Source of the DNA: Spirosoma profusum
GTDB lineage: Bacteria; Bacteroidota; Bacteroidia; Cytophagales; Spirosomataceae
DNA length: 64,000 bases
Assembly: GCF_014699005.1 (NCBI RefSeq)
Contig: NZ_JACWZY010000014.1
Location: forward strand, 62,001 to 126,000
Direction of reading: 5' to 3'
A model generated the notes under the pieces. It made no database searches. It had not been told where the DNA came from and was given only the letters and a program-made list of their open reading frames with translations. Below are positions 1 to 8,256 of this stretch, piece after piece. Each line of letters starts with the position of its first letter. The first letter of the stretch is position 1. The position numbers and the translations under genes were made by a program.

Positions 1-63
1 CTCCAGTCGGTGAGGAGCGCAGAACAGACGTAGCAGTCGGTCGGCCAGGTGAGGTGGTTTCAT
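1..63 (-). CDS. Orphan ABC permease, N-terminal fragment (runs off the left edge)
   Basis: Reading left from an ATG at 63, the first 21 codons give MKPPHLADRLLRLFCAPHRL and then a Glu, which matches the start of the N-terminal prefix domain of the neighbouring permeases (LADRLLRLF followed by C-x-P-H and L-E-E). The rest of the gene lies outside the window. It is separated by 31 bp from the stop of the next permease at 95, so it is the seventh permease of the PadR-led operon. The short gap still holds a half-copy (TTGTCTCTAC, about 72-81) of the palindromic repeat seen between the other genes. The family call is firm; nothing can be said about the missing core. Confidence 0.8.
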   Translation of the reverse strand, partial: MKPPHLADRLLRLFCAPHRLE

Positions 64-94
64 GGTTGTCGTTTGTCTCTACCATAGAATGGTA

Positions 95-2701
95 TTATTC
101 ACTACGTAACGATTTCACCGGATTCATCAGCGCAGCTTTGACACTCTGGAAACTGACCGTTAACAAGGCGATGGCAACGACCAAACCACCGGCCAGCGCG
201 AATACCCACCAGCTAATGTCGATTTTGTAGGCAAACGTCTGAAGCCAGTTGTTCATGGCCCACCACGCAATCGGCGAAGCAATCAAAATGGCCAGCACAA
301 CTAGTTTCAGAAAATCTTTGGAGAGTAACGTAACGATACTTCCTACGGATGCGCCCAGCACTTTTCGGATGCCGATTTCTTTCGTCCGAACTTCAATAGA
401 GAATGTCATCAGCCCCAGTAAACCCAGACAGGCTACCAGCAACGTAAGCGCCGTAAATCCATTGAACAAGCGAGCCAGCCGCTCTTCTTTGGCGTAGAGT
501 TTGTCATAAGCCTCGTCCAGAAAATAGTAGTCGAAAGGAGCCGCCGGACGAGTAGCGTCATACAGTGTTTTGAGTTGGGCCAGCGCTTCCGGTACGTTCG
601 TTTGTGGCTTTAGCCGGACGAGAATATAACCGCCATGTTCCAGCGCGGAGCGGCTGGTATCATTGACTACGGTTACCTTCATAGGTGAAACGGCACCATG
701 CAGACTTCGTACATGAAAATCTACTGCTATACCGTCGGCGGGCTGGTCTTTTAACGGAGCCGGTTGCAGTAACGGATTGCCTTTAATACCAGCCTCCTGA
801 ATCAGCGTCTGATTGTAAATCCGTAATTCTTTCGTGATCGGGCCTTCATTCCAGCCAACCGGACGGTGCTGCCAGCGTACACCCATCATATCGAAAAATG
901 GTTTGTCGACGGACAAGAAGTTCACCATGAGTTGTTTCTTATTCGTTTCCGTTTTCACGAACATCGTGGGGCAGTGATCGGTAAACAACGCTACGTTAGA
1001 AAATGCTACGTTCTCGCTTCCTGCCCATTTTCGTACCTCATCACGTAATCCTGGAAATTGGGAAGTCATTTCTGGGTCGACAAACATCGCTACGACTTGT
1101 GCCCGATTAATTCCCAGATTCTGCGTGCGGAGAAGGCGCATTTGGGTATAAAGCACGACACTGCAAATCAATAAGCCAATGCAGACCGTGAACTGAACGG
1201 TAGTGAAAATCTGTCGTAAGCCAGCTCCGCTATACCGCAGATTGGTGACCCCTTTAAGCACCAGCGCAGGCCGGAATCCCGATAGCATCAATGCCGGATA
1301 AGCTCCTGCCAGCAACGAACAACTGAACCATAACGAGATCATAAGCCCCCAGTACGGTCCTTGCGACAGTACGCGATTGTCCATGTGCAGGTCGAGCGAA
1401 TGGTTTGCCCAGGGAAACAGCATCTGGAGTAAAGCCAGCGAGAACGCAAACGCCAACGTAGTGGTCAGAAACGATTCCAGAAAAAACTGCCCGATCAGTT
1501 CTCCCCGTTGTCCGCCGATGGCTTTGCGGATGCCTACTTCTTTGGCTCGTTTGGTGGCGCGGGCGGTGGTCAGGCTAACGTAGTTGATAACGGCCAGTGC
1601 CAGAATAACCAGAGCAATTGACAGTAAAATATAGAGCGATTGCCGGGTGGTTTTCGAATCGCTACGGCTGTCTAAATGCAACGAGGGTAACGCTTCAAGG
1701 AAGTATTTTCCTGTAATATCGGCAAACTGTACATCGGCTTTTACTTTATCCAATTTTTTCTCTACAGCCGCTACGTTCGCTCCCGGACGTAGCACCACGA
1801 AGGTGGTCAGAAATCCACCGCCTTTGTACACTTCCCGCTGATTAGGGCCAAGGGCAGGCATGGAACTCAACGAAACCAGCGCCTTAAACTGAATAATGGA
1901 ATTGGTAGGCAAATCGTCCAATACCGCCGAAACTGTAAGTGGAAAATGTTTGTCATACGTTATCGTTTTACCTACGGGATTCTGATCGCCAAAATATTTC
2001 TCACTTAACGGGCGTGTTAGCACAATACGTCCTGGTTCGTTGAGCGCCGTGGCGGCATTTCCGTAGCGTACCCGAAGCCCCAGAACTGCTAGCGTAGGGG
2101 CATCGGCAAAGCCAATCTGCTCTTCTTTGAACCGATGATTCGGATCCGACTGAATGATGGCTTCTCCACTCGCGATACGAACAACTTCCTCAACATCAGG
2201 TATCTGGCGTTTTATTTCGCGCCCATACGATTCATGAAGGCCGGTGAACGTAACATCTTCACCACCAAACTTGACGATCGTCAGAATCCGATACGTTCGA
2301 TCAGCGAAGGGTTGGAAACGGTCGTAGTGGAACTCATGCCAGACGTAGAGCGCAATGAACGTACTAACAGCCAGACCTACGGTTAAACCAGTGATATTCA
2401 ATCCACTGAACAACTGATTTTTCCAGAGTTGGCGCAGGGCGATGGCAACATAGTTTCGGAACATGGTCAGATTAAGAAAAGTGGTTTTTGAATACGAATC
2501 GATTTGCTGTTTATTTGAAAAAGTTGGCTTTATGAAGCCCACTACGTCCCACCAGTAGCGCCAGCGCGCCCGTTGTTTGCCCACCCGACGTGCCTGCCAG
2601 GCAAATTCTTCATGCAAATCGCCCAGCACCTCCTCGTGCAGGTGAGGAACACAGAACAGACGTAGCAGACGGTCGGCCAGGCGGGGTGGGGTAGGTGGCA
2701 T
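95..2701 (-). CDS. Orphan FtsX/MacB-like ABC permease with prefix domain (operon 1, gene 6)
   Basis: An 868-residue inner-membrane permease of the MacB/FtsX type, lacking its own ATPase. Residues 1-75 form the prefix domain (LADRLLRLF, then GDLHEEF, then RARWRYWWDVVGF). Met80 begins MFRNYVAIALRQLW, the usual start of stand-alone permeases of this type, so the prefix appears fused upstream. TM1 is about 101-121 and is followed by a periplasmic MacB core. The first FtsX unit (about 355-500) carries KRAKEVGIRKAIG; the second (about 735-868) carries RTKEIGIRKVLGAS and ends NPVKSLRSE like all its neighbours. MacB-type permeases normally work with a LolD-like ATPase on lipoprotein, peptide or drug export, but the substrate here is unknown. 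Its core is more diverged than those of genes 1-3 of the operon. The start was chosen because the prefix begins right at this ATG. Confidence 0.88.
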   Translation of the reverse strand: MPPTPPRLADRLLRLFCVPHLHEEVLGDLHEEFAWQARRVGKQRARWRYWWDVVGFIKPTFSNKQQIDSYSKTTFLNLTMFRNYVAIALRQLWKNQLFSGLNITGLTVGLAVSTFIALYVWHEFHYDRFQPFADRTYRILTIVKFGGEDVTFTGLHESYGREIKRQIPDVEEVVRIASGEAIIQSDPNHRFKEEQIGFADAPTLAVLGLRVRYGNAATALNEPGRIVLTRPLSEKYFGDQNPVGKTITYDKHFPLTVSAVLDDLPTNSIIQFKALVSLSSMPALGPNQREVYKGGGFLTTFVVLRPGANVAAVEKKLDKVKADVQFADITGKYFLEALPSLHLDSRSDSKTTRQSLYILLSIALVILALAVINYVSLTTARATKRAKEVGIRKAIGGQRGELIGQFFLESFLTTTLAFAFSLALLQMLFPWANHSLDLHMDNRVLSQGPYWGLMISLWFSCSLLAGAYPALMLSGFRPALVLKGVTNLRYSGAGLRQIFTTVQFTVCIGLLICSVVLYTQMRLLRTQNLGINRAQVVAMFVDPEMTSQFPGLRDEVRKWAGSENVAFSNVALFTDHCPTMFVKTETNKKQLMVNFLSVDKPFFDMMGVRWQHRPVGWNEGPITKELRIYNQTLIQEAGIKGNPLLQPAPLKDQPADGIAVDFHVRSLHGAVSPMKVTVVNDTSRSALEHGGYILVRLKPQTNVPEALAQLKTLYDATRPAAPFDYYFLDEAYDKLYAKEERLARLFNGFTALTLLVACLGLLGLMTFSIEVRTKEIGIRKVLGASVGSIVTLLSKDFLKLVVLAILIASPIAWWAMNNWLQTFAYKIDISWWVFALAGGLVVAIALLTVSFQSVKAALMNPVKSLRSE

Positions 2702-2776
2702 GGGGCAGAGGGGTTTTGGGCAAAGGGTTTGGGTTGGTGCAGGTTTTATCCTATGCCCCCAACCCCATGCCCGTTG
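2702..2776. repeat. G/C-strand-asymmetric imperfect hairpin repeat (GGGCATAGGG family)
   Basis: The gap between two permease genes is filled by a G-rich half (GGGGCAGAGGGG...GGGCAAAGGG) followed by a C-rich half (ATCCTATGCCCCCAACCCC), so the two halves can pair imperfectly. Relatives lie at 16182-16254, 20980-21057, 23725-23798, 29937-30003 and inside miaB at 55820-55868. Their placement between co-directional genes suggests a mobile palindromic element that may affect operon mRNA. The function is unknown. Confidence 0.7.
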
Positions 2777-5431
2777 CTATTCACTACGTAACGATTTCAC
2801 CGGATTCATCAACGCGGCTTTGATGCTGTGGAAACTGATCGTGGCCAGTGCGACGACGATGGCCCCAGCGCCTACCAATCCAAAAACCCAGAGACTCAAC
2901 TCGATGCGATAGGGATATTCGGCTAGCCATTGATTCATTAAGAACCAGGTTAAGGGTACCGCAATTACCAGGGCAGCAACTACCAGTTTTACAAAATCGC
3001 GGGAGAGTAACAGGATGATACCGGGGATACTGGCTCCCAGCACCTTACGAACCCCAATTTCTTTGGTACGTTGCTCAATGGCCATGAGTGCTACTGCAAA
3101 TAAACCCAGGCACGATAGCAGAATCGCAATGCCAGATGCAAAACTGAAAATCATTGCCATCGACTCCTCGTTCCGGTATAAGGCATCGATATTTTCGTCA
3201 ACAAACGTGCCTGTAAATTCGGCTCCCGGTGCTATTTCGGTCCAGAGATGTTTCAGCTTTTCCATTGAGCTGTTTAGGCTCTGCGGAGTAACCCGAACGA
3301 AAATGTAGCTGATTTCCTCCCTACTAGAAATGTGCATTGTAATAGCCTTCGGCTTCTGCTGAAGGGAATACAGATGATAATCAGGTATTAAGCCAATGAT
3401 CTGGATTTTTGCTCCGGCTGTATCAGTTTGGAAAAACGTACCGACGGGATTTTTTTCGCCAAGTTGTTTGGCCATTGTTTCCGTAATGACAACCCGGTCC
3501 AATGAATCAGATGGGAAGGCAGGGCTAAAATCACGTCCAGCTAATAGTTTGATATTCAGCGTTTTTAGATAGTCATAGTCAACCAATAGCCAGTCGGACG
3601 CAATTTCTTTTTCCTTATGCGTAAAACTGAGAATACCCCTCGACGTAGAGCCATCTTTACCCCGACCCAGGTTTACTCCGGAACCCGAAATGGCCAGTAC
3701 AGATGGATCATTCCTGAGTTTGTTACGTAGACGCTGTACCAATTGCCGACCGCTGTATTTGTTGCCCACTGGAATACTGATCACCTGTTCTTTCTCAAAA
3801 CCCAGCGGCCTTGTCCGCAAATAATCGACCTGCTGAATGGCGAAGATCGTGCAGCAGGTAAGCAGGCAGGAAATAGTAAATTGCGTCACGATCAGTGAGT
3901 TGCGAAGAAATCCCGGTCGTTTTACGGTAATCTTGCCTTTTAAGACTTCTACGGTATTGACTTTGGTCATTTGCCAGCTTGGATAACCTCCGGCGACTAG
4001 CGTTACCAGCAGAAACATACCTAAAATACCCGCAATGGCTCCCGGCTGAAGGAGATAATCCATAATAATTTTCGCATTGAAATAGGCGTTGAAGGCCGGC
4101 ACGAGTAGAAAAGCAAGGAGCGTACCGATAACAAAGCCCGCCAGACAAAGCAGCGCCGATTCGCCCCAAATCTGGGTAAACAACTGTTTTTTCAACGCCC
4201 CTAATGATTTCCGAACACCAACCTCCCGGGCACGGGTAAAGGATCGGGCAATGCTGAGGTTTATAAAATTGATACTGGCAATCAGTAAGATAAAAACCGC
4301 CATCCCTAATAAGGCATATACTAGGGCAATGGGTGCGCCAGAGTTGGCAATTTCCCTGTCGAAGTGAACATTAGCGAGTTTTTGAAACCGAATAGCAACC
4401 AGGTCACCCCGCTCATCGGGCTTGCCCCCCTGTTTTTTTAGTTTCTCCAGATCGTCCGAAAAGTATTTCTGTGCAAAGGGCTTTAGTCGGTTTTCAAGGG
4501 CAGCCTGCGTTGCGTTTGGCGCCAGCTTTACATAAACCGTGTGGTTATAGGCGTCCCATTGATTTTTAGAATTCTGATACCCAGGTGCATTTTCGATCCG
4601 AACCAGTGAATGGTACTGAAGCGATGAATTGTCGGGCGAATCGGCTAACACGCCCGTTACGATGTATTCCTTCTGATTGCCAACGCTTCCCAGACGTAGC
4701 GTTTTGCCAATCGGGTCTTCAGTGCCAAAAACAGCTTTGGCCGTACTTTCGTTGATAACCAGACTACTCAGATCACGTAGCGCCAGTGATCGGTTTCCCT
4801 TGAGCATAGGAAACGAAAACACCTTTAGAAAATCAGCGTCGACATACTTCACATTTTTTTCGACGAACTTCCCTTTATAGTCAAACAGACTGCTACTCTC
4901 CAGAAATCGGGTTGCGGCTTCCACTTCCGGGTATTCGTTCTTTAAGGCAGGCGTCAACGGCAACGGCATTCCACCCGTACGACTGGCTTTGTCTGGGTTA
5001 TTGATGAAGCGATATACCTGAAAAATGCGGTCGCCATCCTCATGGAAGGAATCGAAGGTGAGTTGGCGATACACCATCTGAAATAAAAACGTACAGACGC
5101 AAAAAGCCACCGAAAGGCCAAACACATTGATGGCGGCATAGCCCTTGCTGCGCCAGAGCGAACGAAGCGCAATTTTGATATAGTTACGTAGCATAAGTGT
5201 GCTTATTTGAGATGATGTTGAATACGTATTTGCTTGTCGTTTTCTTAAAAATGTTGGTTTGAGGAAACTCACTACGTCCCACCAGTAGCGCCAGCGCGCC
5301 CACCGTTGGCCGAGACGTCGTGCCTGATAAGCGAACTCTTCGTGCAAGTCGCCCTGCACTTCCTCCAATCGGTCAGAAGCGAAGAACAGACGTAGTAGTC
5401 GGTCGGCCAGGCGGGGTGGGGTAGGTGGCAT
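2777..5431 (-). CDS. Orphan FtsX/MacB-like ABC permease with prefix domain (operon 1, gene 5)
   Basis: An 884-residue membrane permease. Prefix domain 1-75 (LADRLLRLF, GDLHEEFAYQ, RARWRYWWDVV). Met80 starts the canonical MLRNYIKIALRSLW segment, followed by TM1 (about 100-120). FtsX1 carries RAREVGVRKSLGALKK after INFINLSIARS; FtsX2 carries RTKEIGVRKVLGAS; the tail is NPVKSLRSE. No Walker motifs are present. The core differs clearly from its neighbours although the prefix and the last 30 residues are nearly the same, so the ends of these genes look homogenised while the periplasmic part diverges. It is 100 bp from the upstream gene and 75 bp from the downstream gene; both gaps are filled by repeats. 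Substrate unknown. Confidence 0.88.
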   Translation of the reverse strand: MPPTPPRLADRLLRLFFASDRLEEVQGDLHEEFAYQARRLGQRWARWRYWWDVVSFLKPTFLRKRQANTYSTSSQISTLMLRNYIKIALRSLWRSKGYAAINVFGLSVAFCVCTFLFQMVYRQLTFDSFHEDGDRIFQVYRFINNPDKASRTGGMPLPLTPALKNEYPEVEAATRFLESSSLFDYKGKFVEKNVKYVDADFLKVFSFPMLKGNRSLALRDLSSLVINESTAKAVFGTEDPIGKTLRLGSVGNQKEYIVTGVLADSPDNSSLQYHSLVRIENAPGYQNSKNQWDAYNHTVYVKLAPNATQAALENRLKPFAQKYFSDDLEKLKKQGGKPDERGDLVAIRFQKLANVHFDREIANSGAPIALVYALLGMAVFILLIASINFINLSIARSFTRAREVGVRKSLGALKKQLFTQIWGESALLCLAGFVIGTLLAFLLVPAFNAYFNAKIIMDYLLQPGAIAGILGMFLLVTLVAGGYPSWQMTKVNTVEVLKGKITVKRPGFLRNSLIVTQFTISCLLTCCTIFAIQQVDYLRTRPLGFEKEQVISIPVGNKYSGRQLVQRLRNKLRNDPSVLAISGSGVNLGRGKDGSTSRGILSFTHKEKEIASDWLLVDYDYLKTLNIKLLAGRDFSPAFPSDSLDRVVITETMAKQLGEKNPVGTFFQTDTAGAKIQIIGLIPDYHLYSLQQKPKAITMHISSREEISYIFVRVTPQSLNSSMEKLKHLWTEIAPGAEFTGTFVDENIDALYRNEESMAMIFSFASGIAILLSCLGLFAVALMAIEQRTKEIGVRKVLGASIPGIILLLSRDFVKLVVAALVIAVPLTWFLMNQWLAEYPYRIELSLWVFGLVGAGAIVVALATISFHSIKAALMNPVKSLRSE

Positions 5432-5447
5432 GGGGTTTCGTTTGTTT

Positions 5448-5527
5448 GTAGAGACAAGGCATGCCTTGTCTCCTGTGCGTTAGCAACAAACCATCCGATC
5501 ATGAGACAGGTCATGCCCTGTCTCTAC
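5448..5527. repeat. Composite palindromic element, long form (two hairpins around a spacer)
   Basis: The left hairpin begins GTAGAGACAAGGCA and pairs with TGCCTTGTCTC. A spacer follows, CTGTGCGTTAGCAACAAACC and ATCCGATCAT, then a right hairpin GAGACAGGTCATG / CCCTGTCTCTAC. A second long copy is at 33424-33533, and a truncated one (left hairpin plus spacer remnant) is at 13464-13522. The short form consists of the hairpin alone. The architecture of two inverted hairpins around a conserved spacer is like REPINs or MITEs. No transposase is nearby. Confidence 0.85.
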
Positions 5528-5531
5528 ATAA

Positions 5532-8132
5532 TCATTCTGAACGTAGTGATTTAACTGGATTCATCAAGGCGGCTTTTATGCTTTGGAAACTGACCGTCAG
5601 CAGGGCGATGGCAAGGGCTAAGAAACCCGCTAGCACAAAGACCCACCATTGAACGTCAATCTTATAGGCGAAATCCTGTAACCACTGGCTCATGGCATAC
5701 CAGGCAATGGGCGTAGCTATCAGAATGGCGATGAGTACCAGTTTGATAAAATCTTTCGCCAGCATCTGAATGATGCTCGATACGCTGGCTCCCAATACTT
5801 TACGGACGCCGATCTCACGAGTACGTACCTGCGCCGTATACGTAGCAAGTCCGAATAGACCTAAAGCAGAAATAAGAATGGCTATTCCCGCAAACACATT
5901 GAACAGCAGCCCCGTTTGCTGTTCCGACTTATAGAGTCGATTAAAGGAATCGTCCAGGAACGCGTAATCAAATGGGAAGTCTGGGTTGTATCGCTTGTAG
6001 GCACGCTGCGCTGCGGCAATAGCTTCCTGTGCATTTTGGCCAGTCGTTTTGACGTACAGCGCCCGCATCTGGCTGGGTCTATAGTAGAAAATGGCCGGTT
6101 CAATTTTCTGGCGCATCGACTCAAAATGGAAGTCTTTCACTACGCCGACAATGGTGCCTTTGTCTTTCCACAGTCGGAACGATTTGCCAATTGGGTCGTT
6201 GATGCGAGCCCGTTTAACAGCGGTTTCGTTCAGAATAAAATGCAGTGAATCAGCCGGTGAATCCGTGAAATTAACGCCCCGCAATAGCTGTATTTTAAAA
6301 AATGGAATAAAATATTTGTCGATGGCAACGGGCCGTATAAACATGGTTTCGCCTTTTTCCTTGCCATCCCATTCGTTATCGCCGGTTTGTGCGCCAATCT
6401 GAACGATATTGCTGCTGGCCCGGGCAACAGCCGCTATGCCGGGCTGATTCAGTAAATCGGCTTTTACGGCGTCGTAATGCTGACTCATCTCATCCCGCAT
6501 GAAAAAGCCGAACACATGCGTTTTGTCGTAACCAAGTTCTTTCGACTGGATGTACTTCAACTGATTGCTGATAATCAACGTACTGGCAATCAGGATCACC
6601 GATACCGCAAACTGGGTTACGACCAGCACTCTTCGGAACGTAGCTTCGCTCAGCCGGGGCGATACTTTTCCTTTCAGGGCTTTCAACGGTTCAAAAGACG
6701 AGAGAAGCAAAGCAGGATAAATGCTCGACGCTGCCAGCGTACCGACAATCGTTAGCCCAATAAGCCGCCAGAGCCGATAGTCTGAGAAATCCAGCACCAG
6801 TTCTTTTCCCGATAGCTGATTGTAAGCGGGTAGTAGCGCATACATTAGCCCGAATGCCAGTATAGTAGCCAGCGCAAACAGCAGGGCCGTCTCGATCAGA
6901 AACTGCATAAATAACTGACTCTTAGCCGCTCCCACAATTTTCCGCATACTCACCTCTTTGGAACGTAGCAGAGAGCGGGCCGTGGAAAGATTGACGTAGT
7001 TGATGCAGGCAATCACCAGAATCAGCAGCGCAATAATCGAAAACATACGTACCGTTTCGATACCGCCATTACTGCCATCGGCCCGGTATAAGTGCATATC
7101 TGCCAGAGGTTGGAGCAGATACGTCAGGTCGGTATCGTCGGGTTTGTTACGTAGGTGAATGTTTCGTAGTTTATCGGTCAGTTGATCGATCGAAGCATCC
7201 GGTTGTAATACATAATACGTATCGTAGTTGAAATTATGGAAGTCATTCCTTTGATCACGACCATCCGTTCGTTCGCGATACATAGTGTCAAACATCAGCG
7301 AAATTGGCAGCACCATGTCGCGCTGGATACTCGAATTTTTTGGGAAATCCCGAATTATGCCACTGACTTTGAACGAGTTATTGTCAGTAGTTGTCAGTAC
7401 TTTGCCAATTGGATTGTCATTTCCAAAATACCGTTTCGCCGTGCTTTCCGTCAATATAATCGAATGATTATCCGGGAATGGATTCACTGGATTCCCCTGA
7501 ATCAATGGGAAATCGAACATGGAAAACAGCGTCGGATCAGCGAAGGTTGTATTTTCTTCATTGACCGTTTTATCCTTGTATTTAAACAAGGTGTATATAT
7601 AGTTATACGATAACCGAACGGCCTCTTTAATTTCCGGCAGTTCTTTTTTGCCCATTTCGGCGATGGGCGCTACAGTCGATGTCCAGATTTGCCGACTACT
7701 ACCCGTTCCGGCCCAGTTTTCGAGTCGGTACATATTGGCCGATTGCTGGTGAAAACGGTCGAAGCTAAGTTCATCCTGGACCCAAAGTAAAATCAGCATA
7801 CCGACAGCCAGTCCGGCGGTTAGTCCTGTAATGTTGATAAGTGAATAGAACCGGTTTTTAACCAGATTTCGCCAGGCTGTTCTAAAATAATTACGTATCA
7901 TAATTGAACTCATTAAGTAGGTTGTTGAATACGTATCAGATTGTCGTTTACTCAAAAAAGTTGGTTTCAGAAACCCCACTACGTCCCACCAGTAACGCCA
8001 GCGCGCCCGCCGTTGGCCGATACGTCGCAGCTGATACGTAAATTCCTCGTGCAAATCGCCCTGCACTTCCTCCAGTCGGTCGGAAGCGCAGAACAGACGT
8101 AACAGTCGGTCGGCCAGGCGGGGTGGGTTCAT
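5532..8132 (-). CDS. Orphan FtsX/MacB-like ABC permease with prefix domain (operon 1, gene 4)
   Basis: 866 residues from the ATG at 8132. A longer reading frame to 8159 exists, but its extra nine codons (MPCLYKRKT) come from the palindromic repeat, so the start at 8132 (MNPPRLADRLLRLF) is preferred by comparison with the neighbours. Prefix domain 1-70; Met78 begins MIRNYFRTAWRNL; TM1 about 95-118 (LAVGMLILLW). FtsX1 has RSKEVSMRKIVGAAKSQ; FtsX2 has RTREIGVRKVLGAS; the tail is NPVKSLRSE. No ATP-binding motifs. The first ~160 bp of the gene are identical in DNA to the start of the next gene upstream (8178-10805), while the cores are different, which points to gene conversion. Substrate unknown. 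Confidence 0.88.
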   Translation of the reverse strand: MNPPRLADRLLRLFCASDRLEEVQGDLHEEFTYQLRRIGQRRARWRYWWDVVGFLKPTFLSKRQSDTYSTTYLMSSIMIRNYFRTAWRNLVKNRFYSLINITGLTAGLAVGMLILLWVQDELSFDRFHQQSANMYRLENWAGTGSSRQIWTSTVAPIAEMGKKELPEIKEAVRLSYNYIYTLFKYKDKTVNEENTTFADPTLFSMFDFPLIQGNPVNPFPDNHSIILTESTAKRYFGNDNPIGKVLTTTDNNSFKVSGIIRDFPKNSSIQRDMVLPISLMFDTMYRERTDGRDQRNDFHNFNYDTYYVLQPDASIDQLTDKLRNIHLRNKPDDTDLTYLLQPLADMHLYRADGSNGGIETVRMFSIIALLILVIACINYVNLSTARSLLRSKEVSMRKIVGAAKSQLFMQFLIETALLFALATILAFGLMYALLPAYNQLSGKELVLDFSDYRLWRLIGLTIVGTLAASSIYPALLLSSFEPLKALKGKVSPRLSEATFRRVLVVTQFAVSVILIASTLIISNQLKYIQSKELGYDKTHVFGFFMRDEMSQHYDAVKADLLNQPGIAAVARASSNIVQIGAQTGDNEWDGKEKGETMFIRPVAIDKYFIPFFKIQLLRGVNFTDSPADSLHFILNETAVKRARINDPIGKSFRLWKDKGTIVGVVKDFHFESMRQKIEPAIFYYRPSQMRALYVKTTGQNAQEAIAAAQRAYKRYNPDFPFDYAFLDDSFNRLYKSEQQTGLLFNVFAGIAILISALGLFGLATYTAQVRTREIGVRKVLGASVSSIIQMLAKDFIKLVLIAILIATPIAWYAMSQWLQDFAYKIDVQWWVFVLAGFLALAIALLTVSFQSIKAALMNPVKSLRSE

Positions 8133-8256
8133 GGTTTTTCGTTTGTAGAGACAAGGCATGCCTTGTCTCTACGTGGGTTATTCACTACGTAACGATTTCA
8201 CCGGATTGACCAGGGCGGCTTTGATACTTTGGAAACTGACTGTCAGTAACGTAATG
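7971..8256. repeat. 286-bp exact direct repeat, copy A (gene junction)
   Basis: This block is identical base for base to 10644-10929 (offset 2673). It spans the 5' end of one permease, the 28-bp palindrome and the 3' end of the next permease. The identity stops abruptly on both sides and the gene cores beyond are very different. This is the mark of recent gene conversion or unequal exchange at the gene junctions, not of a whole-gene duplication. Confidence 0.93.
8145..8172. repeat. 28-bp perfect palindrome (short form)
   Basis: GTAGAGACAAGGCA followed directly by its exact reverse complement TGCCTTGTCTCTAC. It fills most of the 45-bp gap between two permease genes. Identical copies are at 10818-10845, 17767-17794 and 18285-18312. 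In RNA it would fold into a strong hairpin that lacks a T-tract, so it is not a classical intrinsic terminator. Confidence 0.95.

Noticed and set aside
8133-8159. N-terminal extensions (MPCLYKRKT) of the permeases at 5532 and 8178
   Set aside because: These codons come from the palindromic repeat; the neighbours start at the conserved prefix M-x-x-P-x-x-A-D-R.
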